From positions 124,001 to 188,000 of the forward strand of contig LNAC01001210.1 in NCBI GenBank assembly GCA_002007465.1: 64,000 bases of DNA. Direction: 5' to 3'. Below, one piece after another: positions 46,625 through 58,334 of this stretch. This DNA is from Ailurus styani. Lineage: Eukaryota; Chordata; Mammalia; Carnivora; Ailuridae. The notes beneath the pieces are model-generated. The model was not told where the DNA came from and did not search any database. It saw only the letters and a program-made list of their open reading frames with translations. The translations under genes and the position numbers were made by a program. Within the stretch, counting starts at the first letter, position 1. Each line of letters begins with the position of its first letter.

Positions 46625-47190
46625 GCTAATAGAACTGTGGATTACTAATTGATTAATGGATAATGGAGGATGGAGAAAGACATATCATAGAAAGAAGCAA
46701 GAACAGAATACAAACATGATCATACTAACATGTCCACAAGTCCTCGTGGGCAGTAACTTGATGTTAGGGTATCACTTTTGGTTCAGGATGCTTTCTCCCT
46801 TGTTGCCTCCCTCAGGGTATATGTTGGGTCCTTGGCATCCTTGAACTATATCAGAATAAAGACCATAGGGGCAGATGAAGAGATGACATATGGATAGCTT
46901 GATATTTGGAACTACTTTGATCACATAGCAATAAAGAATATCAGCAAGAAGGAGAGAGCTAGTAGGAGGAGGACAGAGGTTTAGAGATCATTCACTCCAT
47001 CAACTTTTCAGTTTGGTAGACCAGGAAAAAAAGTTTTTAGTCTATAGTTTGAAATTCATACCTGAGTCTCCTGGCTTTGAATCTTTATTTTTTCTATCAT
47101 GTACAAGTTCTTGTAGAGCCATAAAATATTTGAACTAAAAATGAGCTAAAGGTATATACTATCTTCCAGGAACACCTTCCCAATATTAAT
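46625..47190. other. No recognised feature
   Basis: Unique DNA. Confidence 0.35.
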
Positions 47191-47194
47191 ATAA

Positions 47195-47432
47195 TTATTA
47201 TTAACACCCACTAAGACAGCTAGCACTTGTTGAATGTCTAATACGTCCCTATCACTGTCTTTGTAAGCTCATTACAAATTTGCTATTAATACTCTCATTT
47301 TGAAAAATTAAGAAAGGAGAGATTTAATGACTTGTCTAAGAACTCTCAGAAAGTAAGTGATAGAGTTGGGATCTAAAATTGTGTATGTTTGAATTCAAAG
47401 CATCTGCCTTTAATATCTGTTATATTGCCTCA
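47195..47432 (-). repeat. MIR
   Basis: CTTGTTGAATGTCTAATACGT, AATGACTTGTCTAAGAACTCT and AAGTGATAGAGTTGGGATC in minus-strand order. Confidence 0.85.
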
Positions 47433-47479
47433 TTTATTGTTGGTGAAAGTACTTTAACCCTTTACTTGGCAGGGTTTAA

Positions 47480-47830
47480 TGACTGTACTGAAATCATTTT
47501 ATTGCACCTGTCTCACCAAGTCTCTGCTTGAGTATCTCTAGGGATGGGAAACTCACCCCATCTTCAAGTAGCTCCTTTCCTTATATGACCACCTTTGTTG
47601 TTAGAGTTTTTTCATGTGCAACTAAATAGTTCGTCCTTTGGTTACTCCTATAATGTTTGGCTTTCTGTATTTATACGGAATAAGTCAGTTTTCTCTTCTC
47701 TATGAAGCAAGTCATCTTTAATGTTTCCTTTCCCAGGCTCAACACTGGTTTTTCAGCTGTTTTTTTAAAAATAAAATTATTTCCCATCTTGGCACTTATC
47801 TTTGTGTGGGGTCTAGGTGATTAGTATCCC
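47480..47830 (-). repeat. CR1/L3 remnant
   Basis: CTCTGCTTGAGTATCTCTAGG, GATGGGAAACTCACCCCATC and later TCCCAGGCTCAACACTGG follow the reversed amniote CR1 3' region. Confidence 0.7.
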
Positions 47831-47884
47831 GAGAAACTATTACAGGTAGAAAACATATAATACTACAAATAGAGTATTTTAATA

Positions 47885-48105
47885 ACAAAAATAGTAATAA
47901 CTAACCTTTGTAGAGTTATTATGTGGCATGTATAATATTAAATATTTTATGCCTCTTTACAATAACAGCATGAAGAAATAGGCTTACAGAGGCATTGTTG
48001 TCTGTTACTTCTGCAGCTAATAAGTGACTACCAAGCTAGAATTTGAACCAAGGTCTGCTTTAACTCCAACTCTTTACTGTGCTGCCCTTTTGGCATGGAA
48101 TTCAG
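47885..48105 (-). repeat. MIR
   Basis: GAGTTATTATGTGGCATGTAT, TAAGTGACTACCAAGCTAGAA and TCTTTACTGTGCTGCC in minus-strand order. Confidence 0.8.
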
Positions 48106-49032
48106 GGTGGCTATGTTACCTCCTATATTCTGGATGTTCTGGTTCTATTAATTTAGTCTAAGAATTACGTTAATCTTTCTGGCAGCCATATCATATTTGG
48201 TAGCATATTACTGACTTACATAAAGCTTGCATTCAACTAAAACCTATAAAACTTAGTAAGATCTTAAATATTTGAGCTTCTGTCTGGTCTGGCCTTACCC
48301 TCTTATGTAATTAATTTTCAGTATAAATGCAAGACTCTTTGTTCATGTCTATATCTTAGAGATTTGAGCCTAAGTTTCTAGGTTGTCAAGATAATTTTGA
48401 ATTTTGAATCTGTCATTTATAATATTAACTATTCCTCCAGATATATATGACCATGTACATCTTTGATAACTATCCTTTTTTGTGTGTTTATCTAGTATTT
48501 GATACAATTTCAAACAGATCAGGGTTGAATAAAGAATCTGTAAGGCATATCTATTTTTCCCCCATTGTTGCGGTATACATTTCTAAAGTCTCAGACATAT
48601 GTTTGGGCATGCCCATGGTTTTCTTTTCTTACCATTATTAAGATAATGTGGTCACTTTATTTTAAGGTTCTGGTTGGAATGATGTTGAGGCTATCAGTTA
48701 TAATATTTGCTTTCTCTGCCTTCTGAGCAAGACATTTATTACATAGGAAATAGAGAGTTTGGTAGGTGTTCTACTTTTGTATTAGACTCCTGTTAGAAGA
48801 GATCTGAATAATTTAAACTTCTCTTCACTCTATATGGTATATTTTGGTACAAGTTTTGTAATGTTTTCTGGGCAAGTATCATACATATTTCTTTTCTGGA
48901 TAGACCATCTATATGGTACGCTACTGTAATAGTATAATCAGGTTTTTCTCTTTAGTTCCTTACTTTTATTATTTACCATACATTTACCATACATTCATGA
49001 GTTTCTGTGTAGGTGTAACTTTTGGAAAGATC

Positions 49033-49165
49033 ACTGGATTGGCTTTGAAAATTTCTGGATTTAGTGACTGACCATGCACTGTGAACTTGAGCAAGTCACT
49101 TAAGCTTTGTGGACCTCAGTTTCCTTGGATACACAGTAAGGATAGTAATATTCTTTATCATTTAG
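49033..49165 (+). repeat. MIR
   Basis: ACTTGAGCAAGTCACTTAAGC and CCTCAGTTTCCTTGGATACAC are plus-strand MIR. This is the last repeat before the repeat-poor region. Confidence 0.85.
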
Positions 49166-50202
49166 GATTACAAAAGCAGGTCAGGATTTTGGAAATAAGA
49201 AACTGTTATCTCACATAAGAAGATATCAAGAAATGGGCAGTCTAGGACAAGTAGGGTAGCTATGGGAGCTCCTGAAAAACATTAGGACTTAGGCTCTTCC
49301 AGTCTTTCATTTCACCATCCTTAGTGTGTAGTCCTTTGTCCTTTGGCTTCTTGACTCATTGTCACAAAATGACTTTAACTCCGGGCTTCATGTCTATGTT
49401 TTAGACATAAGGAATAGGGAAAGGCTAACAGGTTAAAGGAAAAAGATCCTGGTTTTATCTTAGTGTGGTTTTGTCACTAAGGTTAAGTCCTCCCTAAGGA
49501 TGTCTGCCTGTGGCTCGTTGGCCAGAACCATGTTACACGGTCACCCCTTGCTTCAAGGAAAGCTGGGAAAGTGTTTATTTTTGCATTTTAGTCTCTATAG
49601 TAGAGGAAAGCAAAGGAGAAGGGATTGTGTGTAGGGTTTGGGTCAGCTAGTCAACAATATCTGCCACATTCATGGGATTATTGGAAGGATTCAGTTATAC
49701 GTGTAATATGTTTTCCTCTTGCTTTCTACTGATGGTCTTAAAAACTAGAGTGTATCTTGAATAAATTTATTTTACTTTTGTATTCAAGCCCCAGAACATC
49801 TATGAGAGTGGTCACTTGAATGTTAAATGAGTTCACTTTATTGCCTATAGTCTAGAAATTGGCATTAATAGGTGTAGGAATAAATACTGCATTATTTCCA
49901 GCCAGCTCCCCTGTTTTCAACGGAGATTAAGTAAGAACCATTCCCACATCTGGCTAATCTTTGTGTAACACACATCCTAACTCTCACTGTCATGGGTTTG
50001 TATTTATATTTGGGCTTCTCTATTAGGGCTATCTTGATGGGTTTGAGGAGTGTTTAACTACAACGATGTCCCATCTTTTATGCCACATGTCCTATTTTCT
50101 CTTTGAGCATTGCCAAAAGAACCAAATCTTTCCTGTTGGTACAATCAACATCGGTATTACTTTTTCCCTTCCAAAGCCATTGGTGTCAACAGTGGCAGAA
50201 CG

Positions 50203-50203
<1 letters not shown>

Positions 50204-50250
<47 letters not shown>

Positions 50251-50251
50251 T
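50204..50251. repeat. (ATT)n microsatellite, about 16 units
   Basis: An uninterrupted TTA/ATT trinucleotide run lies about 950 bases upstream of the exon. Its purity suggests it is length-variable. It is open in more than one frame, which creates artificial poly-Tyr, poly-Ile and poly-Leu ORFs. Confidence 0.95.
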
Positions 50252-51145
50252 TAGCATTTCTCCTAAAGTCCTTCAATTTGCTACACAAAACTTGAAAGTT
50301 TCTAGACTGTCATTCAGATTGCTGTTGATAAACATCATTTGTTTCAATGATAATCAGCTGAATTATATTTTAATTTGTAAAAGTAAACAAACAACTTCAG
50401 GGCATCAGATCTCCCTGCTTATTGGGAAACATTTTAGGAGAATGTTTGTTTTTGCAGAAGACTGTTTTCTGGATGATACTTCTGCTTTGAGTGAAAATCA
50501 TACTAAAGTATAAAAAGAAGCCTGTTACTAATGGGAAAATAATTGAGAAAGAGGTAGAACTGTAAAGTGACTCTAACTCTCTTCTTTCTTTCTTCAGTGC
50601 CCACAAAATACAGATTTTAAGAGTTATTTAAGAGTCAGAATGCAGCCAGAGGCACATGAAAGATAGCAGGAAAAATCCTGAGCAAACTAACCCACAGAAT
50701 AACAGCCCTAATTTGAGCTGAATGGGCTAGCTGGGAGGTAAATTTGAAAACAGGCCACCTATCCTGAATATACATGCAGGAGCTATCACCTGGTCTTACA
50801 GTGTGAGGTAGATGAAATATCATAGTCACTAGTTTTCAGACAAAGTTGTATTTTTTTTATCCCATGGAGAATGGTAAAAGTTAAGAAAAGGCCCTAGGAA
50901 GTTCATAAGTCCTAGTGGTGAGCTGAGAGTAGAATGGAGGAGTGAGAATCTTAAATGAGGTCACAGAAAGGTAATGAAATGGAAACTGCCAAAGAATTTG
51001 GAAATGATCAGAGAAACCTGCAGAATGTATCATGAAATTGGAGGCTCTTCAGGTTTATTTACTTACGAATCACTTCATTCTGATGAAATACTGGTAGGTT
51101 ATAAATTCTGCCATTTTGGGTGAAACAAGACTTTGATGTGTATAT

Positions 51146-51204
51146 GGTTTTTTGTTTTTTTGTTTTGTTTTGTTTTTGCTGGCTGCATTTATTTCTTTTT
51201 ATAG
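51146..51204 (+). promoter_or_regulatory. Splice acceptor with T-rich tract
   Basis: A T-rich run leads into the sequence TTTTTATAG immediately before the exon at 51205. This is a strong mammalian 3' splice site and fixes the exon's left edge. Confidence 0.75.
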
Positions 51205-51366
51205 ACATTGTTCGAAGTGATGTTGCCCTGGATAAACAGAAAGGCTGCAAGATTGCTCAGCACCCTGATATTATGCTGGAGCTCCAGCGGGAGAAGGCAG
51301 CTCAGATGCATCTTGTTCTTCTAAAGGAGCAATTCTCTAATACTTACAGTAATCTCATATTAACAG
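51205..51366 (+). CDS. Internal coding exon of an unidentified plus-strand gene
   Basis: This is the only segment that looks like a true exon. It follows a strongly T-rich tract ending in an AG acceptor at 51203-51204 and stops at a consensus donor (CAG|GTAAGG, GT at 51367-51368). It is 162 bases long, so it encodes 54 codons' worth: it begins with two bases of a split codon and ends with one (phase 1 at both ends), and could be skipped without a frameshift. The frame is open throughout and contains the peptides DKQKGCKIAQHPD and LKEQFSNTYSNLIL, hydrophilic and apparently helical, with no signal peptide or membrane segment. Its composition is less AT-rich than the flanks. It lies in a stretch free of SINE and L1 insertions, which fits purifying selection. 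I do not recognise the protein family and give no function. The alternative, an accidental ORF with good splice sites, is less likely. Confidence 0.8.
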
Positions 51367-51372
51367 GTAAGG
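51364..51372 (+). promoter_or_regulatory. Splice donor CAG|GTAAGG
   Basis: The match to the mammalian 5' splice site consensus is nearly perfect and fixes the exon end at 51366. If it were not used, the frame would run on for a dozen codons to a TAG and could use a poly(A) signal (AATAAA) at 52199-52204. Confidence 0.75.
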
Positions 51373-54300
51373 CTATTGGAGTTGTCTGGAATCTTAGAGC
51401 GTTGTAGATTGTTGGCTTCCATTAGTTAACAACTTGATGCCTGGGACACATTAAAGTGGTCTGTAGATGAACCCACATCTGTCTGTCTCCACCCCTATAT
51501 CCCTTTTTAAATTGTGATGACTTTTGTCTTCCTATAAAAAGTATTTCTTGTAGTTTACAGATGTATTTTGGCTTGAAGTTATAGGCAACTCAGCATGTGT
51601 GTTCTCAAAAGACAGAACCAATGAAAACCTAGTGAAGCCTTATAAAAATATGACTTTTTAAGATGTGTGCCAGTAGATTTGAAAGAATTACTAAATTTGG
51701 TGTCTAAGAAGCAGCTATTTTCTTCTTTCTGTGTATGCCCTTTCTATGAACCCAGTGAACATAAAGATGAAATGTAAAAGAGATAATGATCCACAGGCCA
51801 AGCTGAGAATGTTCTATTCCTGGTGGAGTTTGAAAATATCTGGAGAATTTGATTTTCTTTTTAAGCGGAAGAGGCTATGAGACAGCCATACTCCCTTACA
51901 TCCTTGGTTCAAGGAGGGAAGTGAATTTGTGTGAGAGCTCAAAGGAGAAGCAACTTTTTGCAGGGCTGCCTGCAAACTTGGCTGATAAAGAGCATGTGAG
52001 TTGCATGCTTTTGTCAAGCTTTGGAAAAGATTCTAACAGCTGACTCTAAAGTGACCATCATGGAGGACTTGAAATGGATTAAGAGCTATCTAAGTTACCT
52101 CCATTTTCTTGAGGGCATGTAAGGCATACCCGAATATATTGATCTAAAGTTTAACAAGTCAAAAGTGTCTCTCTCCCCTTGTTTATGAATTTTTAAAAAA
52201 TAAAGAGATGGAATGTCTGACAGGCTGTGAACATCTCACACTTATTTTTGTAAACTCCAAGTTAGGAAAATTTTACATTTTTTTTACAGGCTTCCTGGCA
52301 TTTCGCCAGGAATTGCTGAGTGGCAACCAAATTGTTTTGCTTTAGAAAAGGCACAAGTCTCTTCCAACTTCTCATCTTGTACCTGGTGGAAAATCCAACA
52401 GCATGAGATGAAAGCCAGATTTAAATGTGGCTTTGGTGAGCAGAGAATAGGATTATGGATTTCATAAGTATAGGCCTTGTTTTTTTGCTGTTCTATAGGT
52501 CATTAAGGAGGGAAAACTCAAAAGTGATTTATGGCTAATGCATTGTTTCCCTAAGTTGGTTAGTGAAACTGTTTAAGTTTAAATGTTTGGGAAGAACATA
52601 GATTTTTTATCCAAATTTCCTTTTCTATCTCATGTGTACAAATGTACATGTATTTAGTATTTTCTAATTCAGTTATTAGAAATGAAATATTTTTATTCCA
52701 TTCTTATTTTAATTTTAGATCCGTATTAAAGAGGTCAGACCCCATGTTCTTTAATGTGGCATAGAAAGGGCTTAAGGTAATTCTAACTCTAAACTGTAGA
52801 TCCTGAGTGTGGCTTGAAGGCATATTATCTTTGAAAACACAAGTGTTCTATTGAGTTCAGTGGAATCTTTTCTAATTCTCAGTAACATAATCCCTCTGGA
52901 TGTTTATTCGCAGTTCAAACTGTTGAAATCAACATTGTCAACTTTTACCCTGACAACTTGCTTACTTTCCACTAAACAAACTTACCCTAGAGAAGAGCCT
53001 CTTTCCTGCTCTCACTTCTCCTAAGCTGCTTCAAAGAGTCCTGAGGCATTTTCCACATTTTTCACCCAAATGCGTGTACAGAAGTGGTACCTTGCTGCAG
53101 ACAGAGCATTTGGTATGCCCCAGTTTGTTTACATGAAAGTTCAAAAGGTTTTGGTTCCAGGTGTTGGGAAGAGATGTAGTCATTTCAATTTAGCACCAAT
53201 GGTAAAACTATTTTAATGTCCTTTAACTAAGTCTTTGATTTTACACAGTGTGGTTTCCTAATTGTTATGAAGTTTAATCCTTGATTTCTTGTATAAATTT
53301 TGAGAACATGGTCTCCAGACAGCTAAACATAATATTTAAACATAACTAAACTAACTTTTGTAAATATTTCCCTTTTCAGTGATGAATGTATATTGGTATT
53401 GAGGGTGAGGTTGAAGGGGCAGAGATCTCTCAAATGAAGTGACTTTCTTTACCAACATGTTCAGAACACCTACTCTAGGATTTCTGCTTGGTGATGTTCC
53501 ACTTATTTGGTATAACTCTGGCATAATATTTGAAATGTCTGCAGCGAAAGTATTTATGTGGAACAGGATGAGGAAACTGGGCCTCCGAAAGTCTCAGAAA
53601 GAGCTCATTTTCTTCACGCTTCTGCCCTCCTCTCAACTCTTCTCTTCAATTATTTACAGAATTTCATGTATATGGGTAGCAGGGTATCATTATTGTTTCC
53701 TGGTCACTTGTGGTATATTCTTTATTTAAAATTGGATAACTGAGATCATAGTATGGGAAAAATTAATAAAGTCAGCATAGTAGAAAACTGATAAAGTGAA
53801 ATGTCAGAGAGTTAAAAGCATGTTAAAAATGATGATTGTTGCTCTCCACCTCACTAGCAAGCCCTTGTTCTTAGATGTTCCATCTTTGGCTGATGTTACC
53901 ATCAGTGTTGAGGTGAGAGGCATGCCTTCATACTCTGCATTCCAGCTCATGAGCTCTCTTAAACAGCCAACCCTCAGATGCGGGCAAATGTTATTCTAGC
54001 TTTAAAGGTCTTCTGATCATTAAATAAAAGGAAACAACTCTGCAGTCCTTATGACAGCCCAGTGAACAGAAACTAATAACAATTCTTTAATATGTATATC
54101 TTATTGAAGTATTCCTCCTTAAATCATAGTTTTAGAAAAGTGGATTATTATTTTTGCATGGTATTAAACATAATGTTTTCATGTGAATGATTTACATAGC
54201 AATGGAAATAATATCAGCTTCACCTAATCTAGAGTGTTTTTGAAATAAACTCCAAGGTTTTGGGAAGGTGATGGAGTAATACCAGTAGAACATCAGTGAA

Positions 54301-55318
54301 TAGAAGAATCAGTGAATCAGACTATCAGCTATTTTAAATGGTGACAAGCAACATGCTGCACTTTTTATACTGACTTGCAATCCATGGATGTATGCTTGTC
54401 CTATAGCTTCCAGTTTGTCCCAGAGCTTTTAAGAAGGAACAGGGATTGTTCTTCCATTTCTTTGTGTTCTCATGATTCTTAATGTAATTATGTTCTATAT
54501 ATTTGTTGGAAATGTTCTGCTGTGTATATGATGAATGAACTCACTTGGGATAATTTTGACAGCTAGTTAATAACTTCCATAGGTTCAGATTCAGTTATTC
54601 ATTTACCCTTACCCTTGCCCCACTTCGATACTTTTTGTTGAGGTATAAATTCAACTTTTGTGGTAGATTCCTATGATCAAATGAAAAAATGAGCTTTAAA
54701 GGGCAATGTATTTTCGAGGATTTTGTTTAGAACATAAGCTTCCGGAGGGCAAGGAATGTCATATTTGTACATTATTCTGCATAGTATAAGGAGCATAGTG
54801 AATGATCTTGAAATGAGGTCAAATTTAAACAAAATTTATCTGGGCTGTCAAGTCGTAGTCAACCCTCTATAACCTGGCAGCCTGAAGGGAAACCATTATA
54901 AATGGATGACATTACCTACCAGTGAGAACTCTTCTCATGTTAATTGATGCCACTTTTTGTTTTGTACCTCCTCTTTCAGTCTTATGTTCCAAAGTGGATT
55001 GGGATCTCTATGGTCAGTTTTACTGTGTTACTGTGCAAATGAATGGAGCAAAAGAAGCTTATACTTCCCTGTTGTTGCCCATTCTTCTAACTTTAGTTGA
55101 GCAAAGGGTTCAAATCAGTGGAACAAGAACTGTTCTTTCATTTCCCATAAATCATAATGCTCAGAGGAGTATTTCTAGGTCTTTTAAATTATTTGCATTT
55201 CATTCTATGGTATTAAATATAATATAACTTTATTTAACCATTTCCCCATCCATCAGTGTACAATAATTAAATACATGTTGACACATTTATTTCTGTACAG
55301 TATATTTCTAAAAGTGGG
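51367..55318. other. Repeat-poor presumed intron or 3' region downstream of the exon
   Basis: I recognise no SINE, L1, MIR or L2 in almost 4 kb. There is an acceptor-like site at 52718/52719 and AATAAA hexamers at 52199, 53765, 54023 and 54244. ORFs of 60-100 codons occur here (for example 53439-53729 and 54922-55227) but have no family resemblance and no convincing splice sites. This may simply be old unique intron, or it may contain a terminal exon with 3' UTR. Confidence 0.5.
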
Positions 55319-55509
55319 GGGCGCCTGGGTGCCTCAGTGGGTTGAGCCTCTGCCTTTGGCTCGGGTCATGATCCCAGGGTCCTGGGATCAAGCCCCGCAT
55401 TGGGCTATCTGCTCAACGGAGAGCCTGCTCCCTTCTCTCTCTCTGCCTGCCCCTCTGCCCACTTGTGATCTCTCCCTCTGTCAAATAAATAAATAAAATC
55501 TTATGAAAA
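55319..55509 (+). mobile_element. Carnivore SINE
   Basis: A plus-strand copy starting GGCGCCTGGGTGCCTCAG. Short duplication AAAAGTGGG at 55310-55318 and 55510-55518. Confidence 0.95.
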
Positions 55510-56310
55510 AAAAGTGGGATGTCTGGGTCAAAGGTTTGTATTTTTAAATTTCATAAAATCAAGTTTTTTGTGGTATAATTTATAAGAAAAATAAATTTTA
55601 ACAAATGTTATATATCATAGAGTCAAATAGCCACCACTACCATCAAGATACAGATTTCCCTTACCCTAGAAGTTCTCTCATCTCCCTTTGCAATCTCCTT
55701 CCCCTCCCTCCAGTCTTTAGTTGTATCTGATCTGATATTTGTTTCTAAATGTCATATAAATGGAATGATAAAGTGGTTGGGTGTCTGATTTCTTTCACTT
55801 AGCATAATTCTTTTTGAGATTCATTCACTTGTTGCATATATCAACATTTCATTCCTTTTTATTTTTGAGTAATATCTCATGTTGTGAACATGCTACAATT
55901 TATCCATTCCTCTGTTGGTTTGTTTCTAGTTTTTGGTGATGATGAATAAAGCCATTCAATATAAACATTTGCTCTCAGCAATTTGTGTTGGCGTATTTTT
56001 TCTTTTCTCTTAGGTAGTACGTTACCTAGGAGTGGGGATGCTTGATTTCATGGTGTCTAACTTAAATTAAGCTGTCAGATTGTTTTCCATAGTGGCTGAT
56101 ACTATCTTGTATTCCAACAGTGTGTGAGAGTTCTAGTTCATACACATTTTTGCCAACAATTAGCACTGTCTGTCATTTAAATTTTAGCTAGTGACTATAT
56201 AGTAGTATCTCATGGTTTTAATTTGCAGTTTACCTTATGACTTAAGGTATTGAGCATCTCTTATGTGTTTATTTGCCATCTATTTATCTTCTTTGGTAAA
56301 GTATCTTTTT

Positions 56311-56507
56311 TTTAAAGATTTTATTTATTTATTTGACACAGAGAGAGGGATTACAATTAGGCAGAGAGGCAGGCAGAGGAGAGGAGAGAGGAGGAAGCAG
56401 GCTCCCTGCTGAGCAGAGAGCCCGATGCGGGCCTCGATCCCAGGACCCTGGGATCATGACCTGAGCCAAAGGCAGAGGCTTTAACCCACTGAGCCACCCA
56501 GGCGCCC
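56311..56507 (-). mobile_element. Carnivore SINE inside old L1
   Basis: A minus-strand full-length copy with perfect 17-bp duplication TGGTAAAGTATCTTTTT at 56294-56310 and 56508-56524. It interrupts L1 sequence that reads through. Confidence 0.97.
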
Positions 56508-56659
56508 TGGTAAAGTATCTTTTTAAGCCTTTGCCCATTAAAAAAAAATAATGAGTTTGTTTTCTTACTATTGAGTTTTGAGATTTCTGTATATATTTGG
56601 GCTACAAGTCCTTTTTATGTAATTTGCAATTTTTTTCCCCGTGACTATCTTTTTTCTTT

Positions 56660-56884
56660 TTTCTTTTTTTTAGTGAGGGCAGACGGAGAGAGAGAAAGAT
56701 AATTTTTTGGTGTGGGGGTGGAGGGACAGGAGAAGGGAGGAACGGAGGGGGAGAGAGAATCTTAAGCAGGCTCCATGCCCAGTGCAGAGCCCAGTGTCAG
56801 GCTCGATCTCACAACCTTGAGATCATGACCTGAGCTGAAATCAAAAGTCGGATGCTTAACCAATTGAGCCACCCAGACACCCCT
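56660..56884 (-). mobile_element. Carnivore SINE, first of a stacked pair
   Basis: A minus-strand older copy with a rearranged GA-rich body. CTATCTTTTTTC precedes it and CTGTCTTTTTTTTC follows it. Confidence 0.88.
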
Positions 56885-56904
56885 GTCTTTTTTTTCTTTT
56901 CTTT

Positions 56905-57108
56905 CTTTTTTTTTAAAATATTTTTTTTATTTGAGAGAGAGAGAGAGAGAGACAGAGACAGAGATAGCAAGGGAGAGCACGAGCAGGAAGGAGAGGGAGA
57001 AGCAGGCTAGCGTCAGATCAGGGATCCTGTTGTGAGACTCCATCCCAGGACCCTGGGATCATGACCTGAGCTGAAGGCAGACAGAACTGATTGAGCCACC
57101 CAGGTACC
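56905..57108 (-). mobile_element. Carnivore SINE, second of a stacked pair
   Basis: A minus-strand copy placed directly after the first. A third copy of the CTGTCTTTTT target follows at about 57109. Confidence 0.88.
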
Positions 57109-57639
57109 CTGTCTTTTTATTTTATTAACAGTTTTTTTTAGAGAGCAGAGTCTAATTTTGATAAAGTATGATTTATGATTTTTTTTTGGTTTGCATTTAA
57201 AATTGTGATGCACCTTGCCAGATAATTTTCAGAAAAGATTTTAGCAATTCCCATTCCCGCTAGCAGTGGGTATCAGTGTTCTTTTTAATCTTTCTCAGCC
57301 TGAGAAAGAAGCTGTTGATCAAAGACAAAGGTGGATTTTGGTCTTTTCAAATTTTCTAAATTTGGTCTCTAAATTTTTACCATTTTTATTGTTTAATTTC
57401 TAAAAACCTCACAAACAATATTGAAAAATAGTGGTAATAGTTGCTTTTCACATTGGTGAAATGACTTCATTATTTAATGTGCATAAACACCTGACTATCC
57501 ACTAAAACTAATACTTTAAAGTTAAAATAAATTTTTTTCAAAATGAGAGCAACTTTTAATAAAAATGATTGTAGGAGAGATGAAAATATTTTTATTAATA
57601 TCCCTTTAGACATCTCTATGCATACACGCATATACATAA

Positions 57640-58330
57640 GTTATAAACATATAGGAAACACATACCAGTTTATACAAACCAAGTAATGCCTGCTATTTTG
57701 TAACATTCTTTCTCTTTATATTTTGTGAACATCTTTCTAAATCAAAGAATATAGGCTTATCCTCTTTTTAATGGCTACATTAGAATTGTGTTTTATGGAT
57801 GTATTGTAATTATTTAACTGATCTTTTGATAGACATGGTTTTTAATTTTTCATGATTTTAAACAGTGCTATGATGAATGTCATTGCATATGTATCTTTGT
57901 ACAATTCTTAGAAGTATGAGTGTTATGTCAAAGGAATGAATTTTTAAACTTTTGGTACATTTATTTTTAAAATAGTAAATGGACTTTTAGGAAGGTGATG
58001 TCAATTTATACTTATACCCACAGTGTGTAAGAGAAAACTATTTTTTTTTTGCTAATGCCCATTATTTTCTTTTTATGCATGTCAGTGCAATAGATTATAA
58101 TTGATATGGAATTGTTTCTAATTACAGTTCATTGATTGCTAATGAGGTTAATTGTCATTTTTATTTCTTCTATGAGTTGTCTATTTCTTTAGCCAACTTT
58201 ATTGGGTTATTGGTCAATTTCTTATTGAATTATAAGTCCCTTTTTATATATCCATGATAGTAATCCTTTGTCATGTATATTGCAAAAAAAAATGTATTCT
58301 TGGGCTTTTAAAATTTATTTTTGTTGAGTA
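57640..58330 (-). repeat. Old L1 3'-half remnant
   Basis: CTTTTTAATGGCTACATTAGA, CAGTGCTATGATGAATGTCAT and TTGCTAATGAGGTTAATTGTC are reversed, diverged L1. Confidence 0.7.
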
Positions 58331-58334
58331 TATA

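Larger units (their letters stand above)
48110..51204. other. Mostly unique intronic DNA upstream of the exon
   Basis: Apart from one MIR (49033-49165) and a pure (ATT)n tract (50204-50251), I see no repeat and no second credible exon here. The 136-codon ORF at 50103-50513 exists only because it crosses the trinucleotide tract. Confidence 0.5.
55530..57185 (-). mobile_element. Old minus-strand L1 with three SINEs
   Basis: GATACAGATTTCCCTTACCCT, TCTTTCACTTAGCATAATTC, GTTTTCCATAGTGGCTGATAC and TGTATATATTTGGGCTACAAG are reversed L1 3' text in order, split at 56311-56507 and 56660-57108. Confidence 0.85.

Noticed and set aside
50066..50513. ORFs with poly-Leu, poly-Tyr or poly-Ile
   Set aside because: They arise from the (ATT)n tract, which is open in several frames. 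No splice sites or homology support them.
53439..53729. 96-codon ORF as an exon
   Set aside because: No good splice sites and no recognisable protein. Length is within chance expectation.
54922..55227. 101-codon ORF as an exon
   Set aside because: No acceptor or donor in the right phase and no family resemblance. It lies in ordinary unique sequence.
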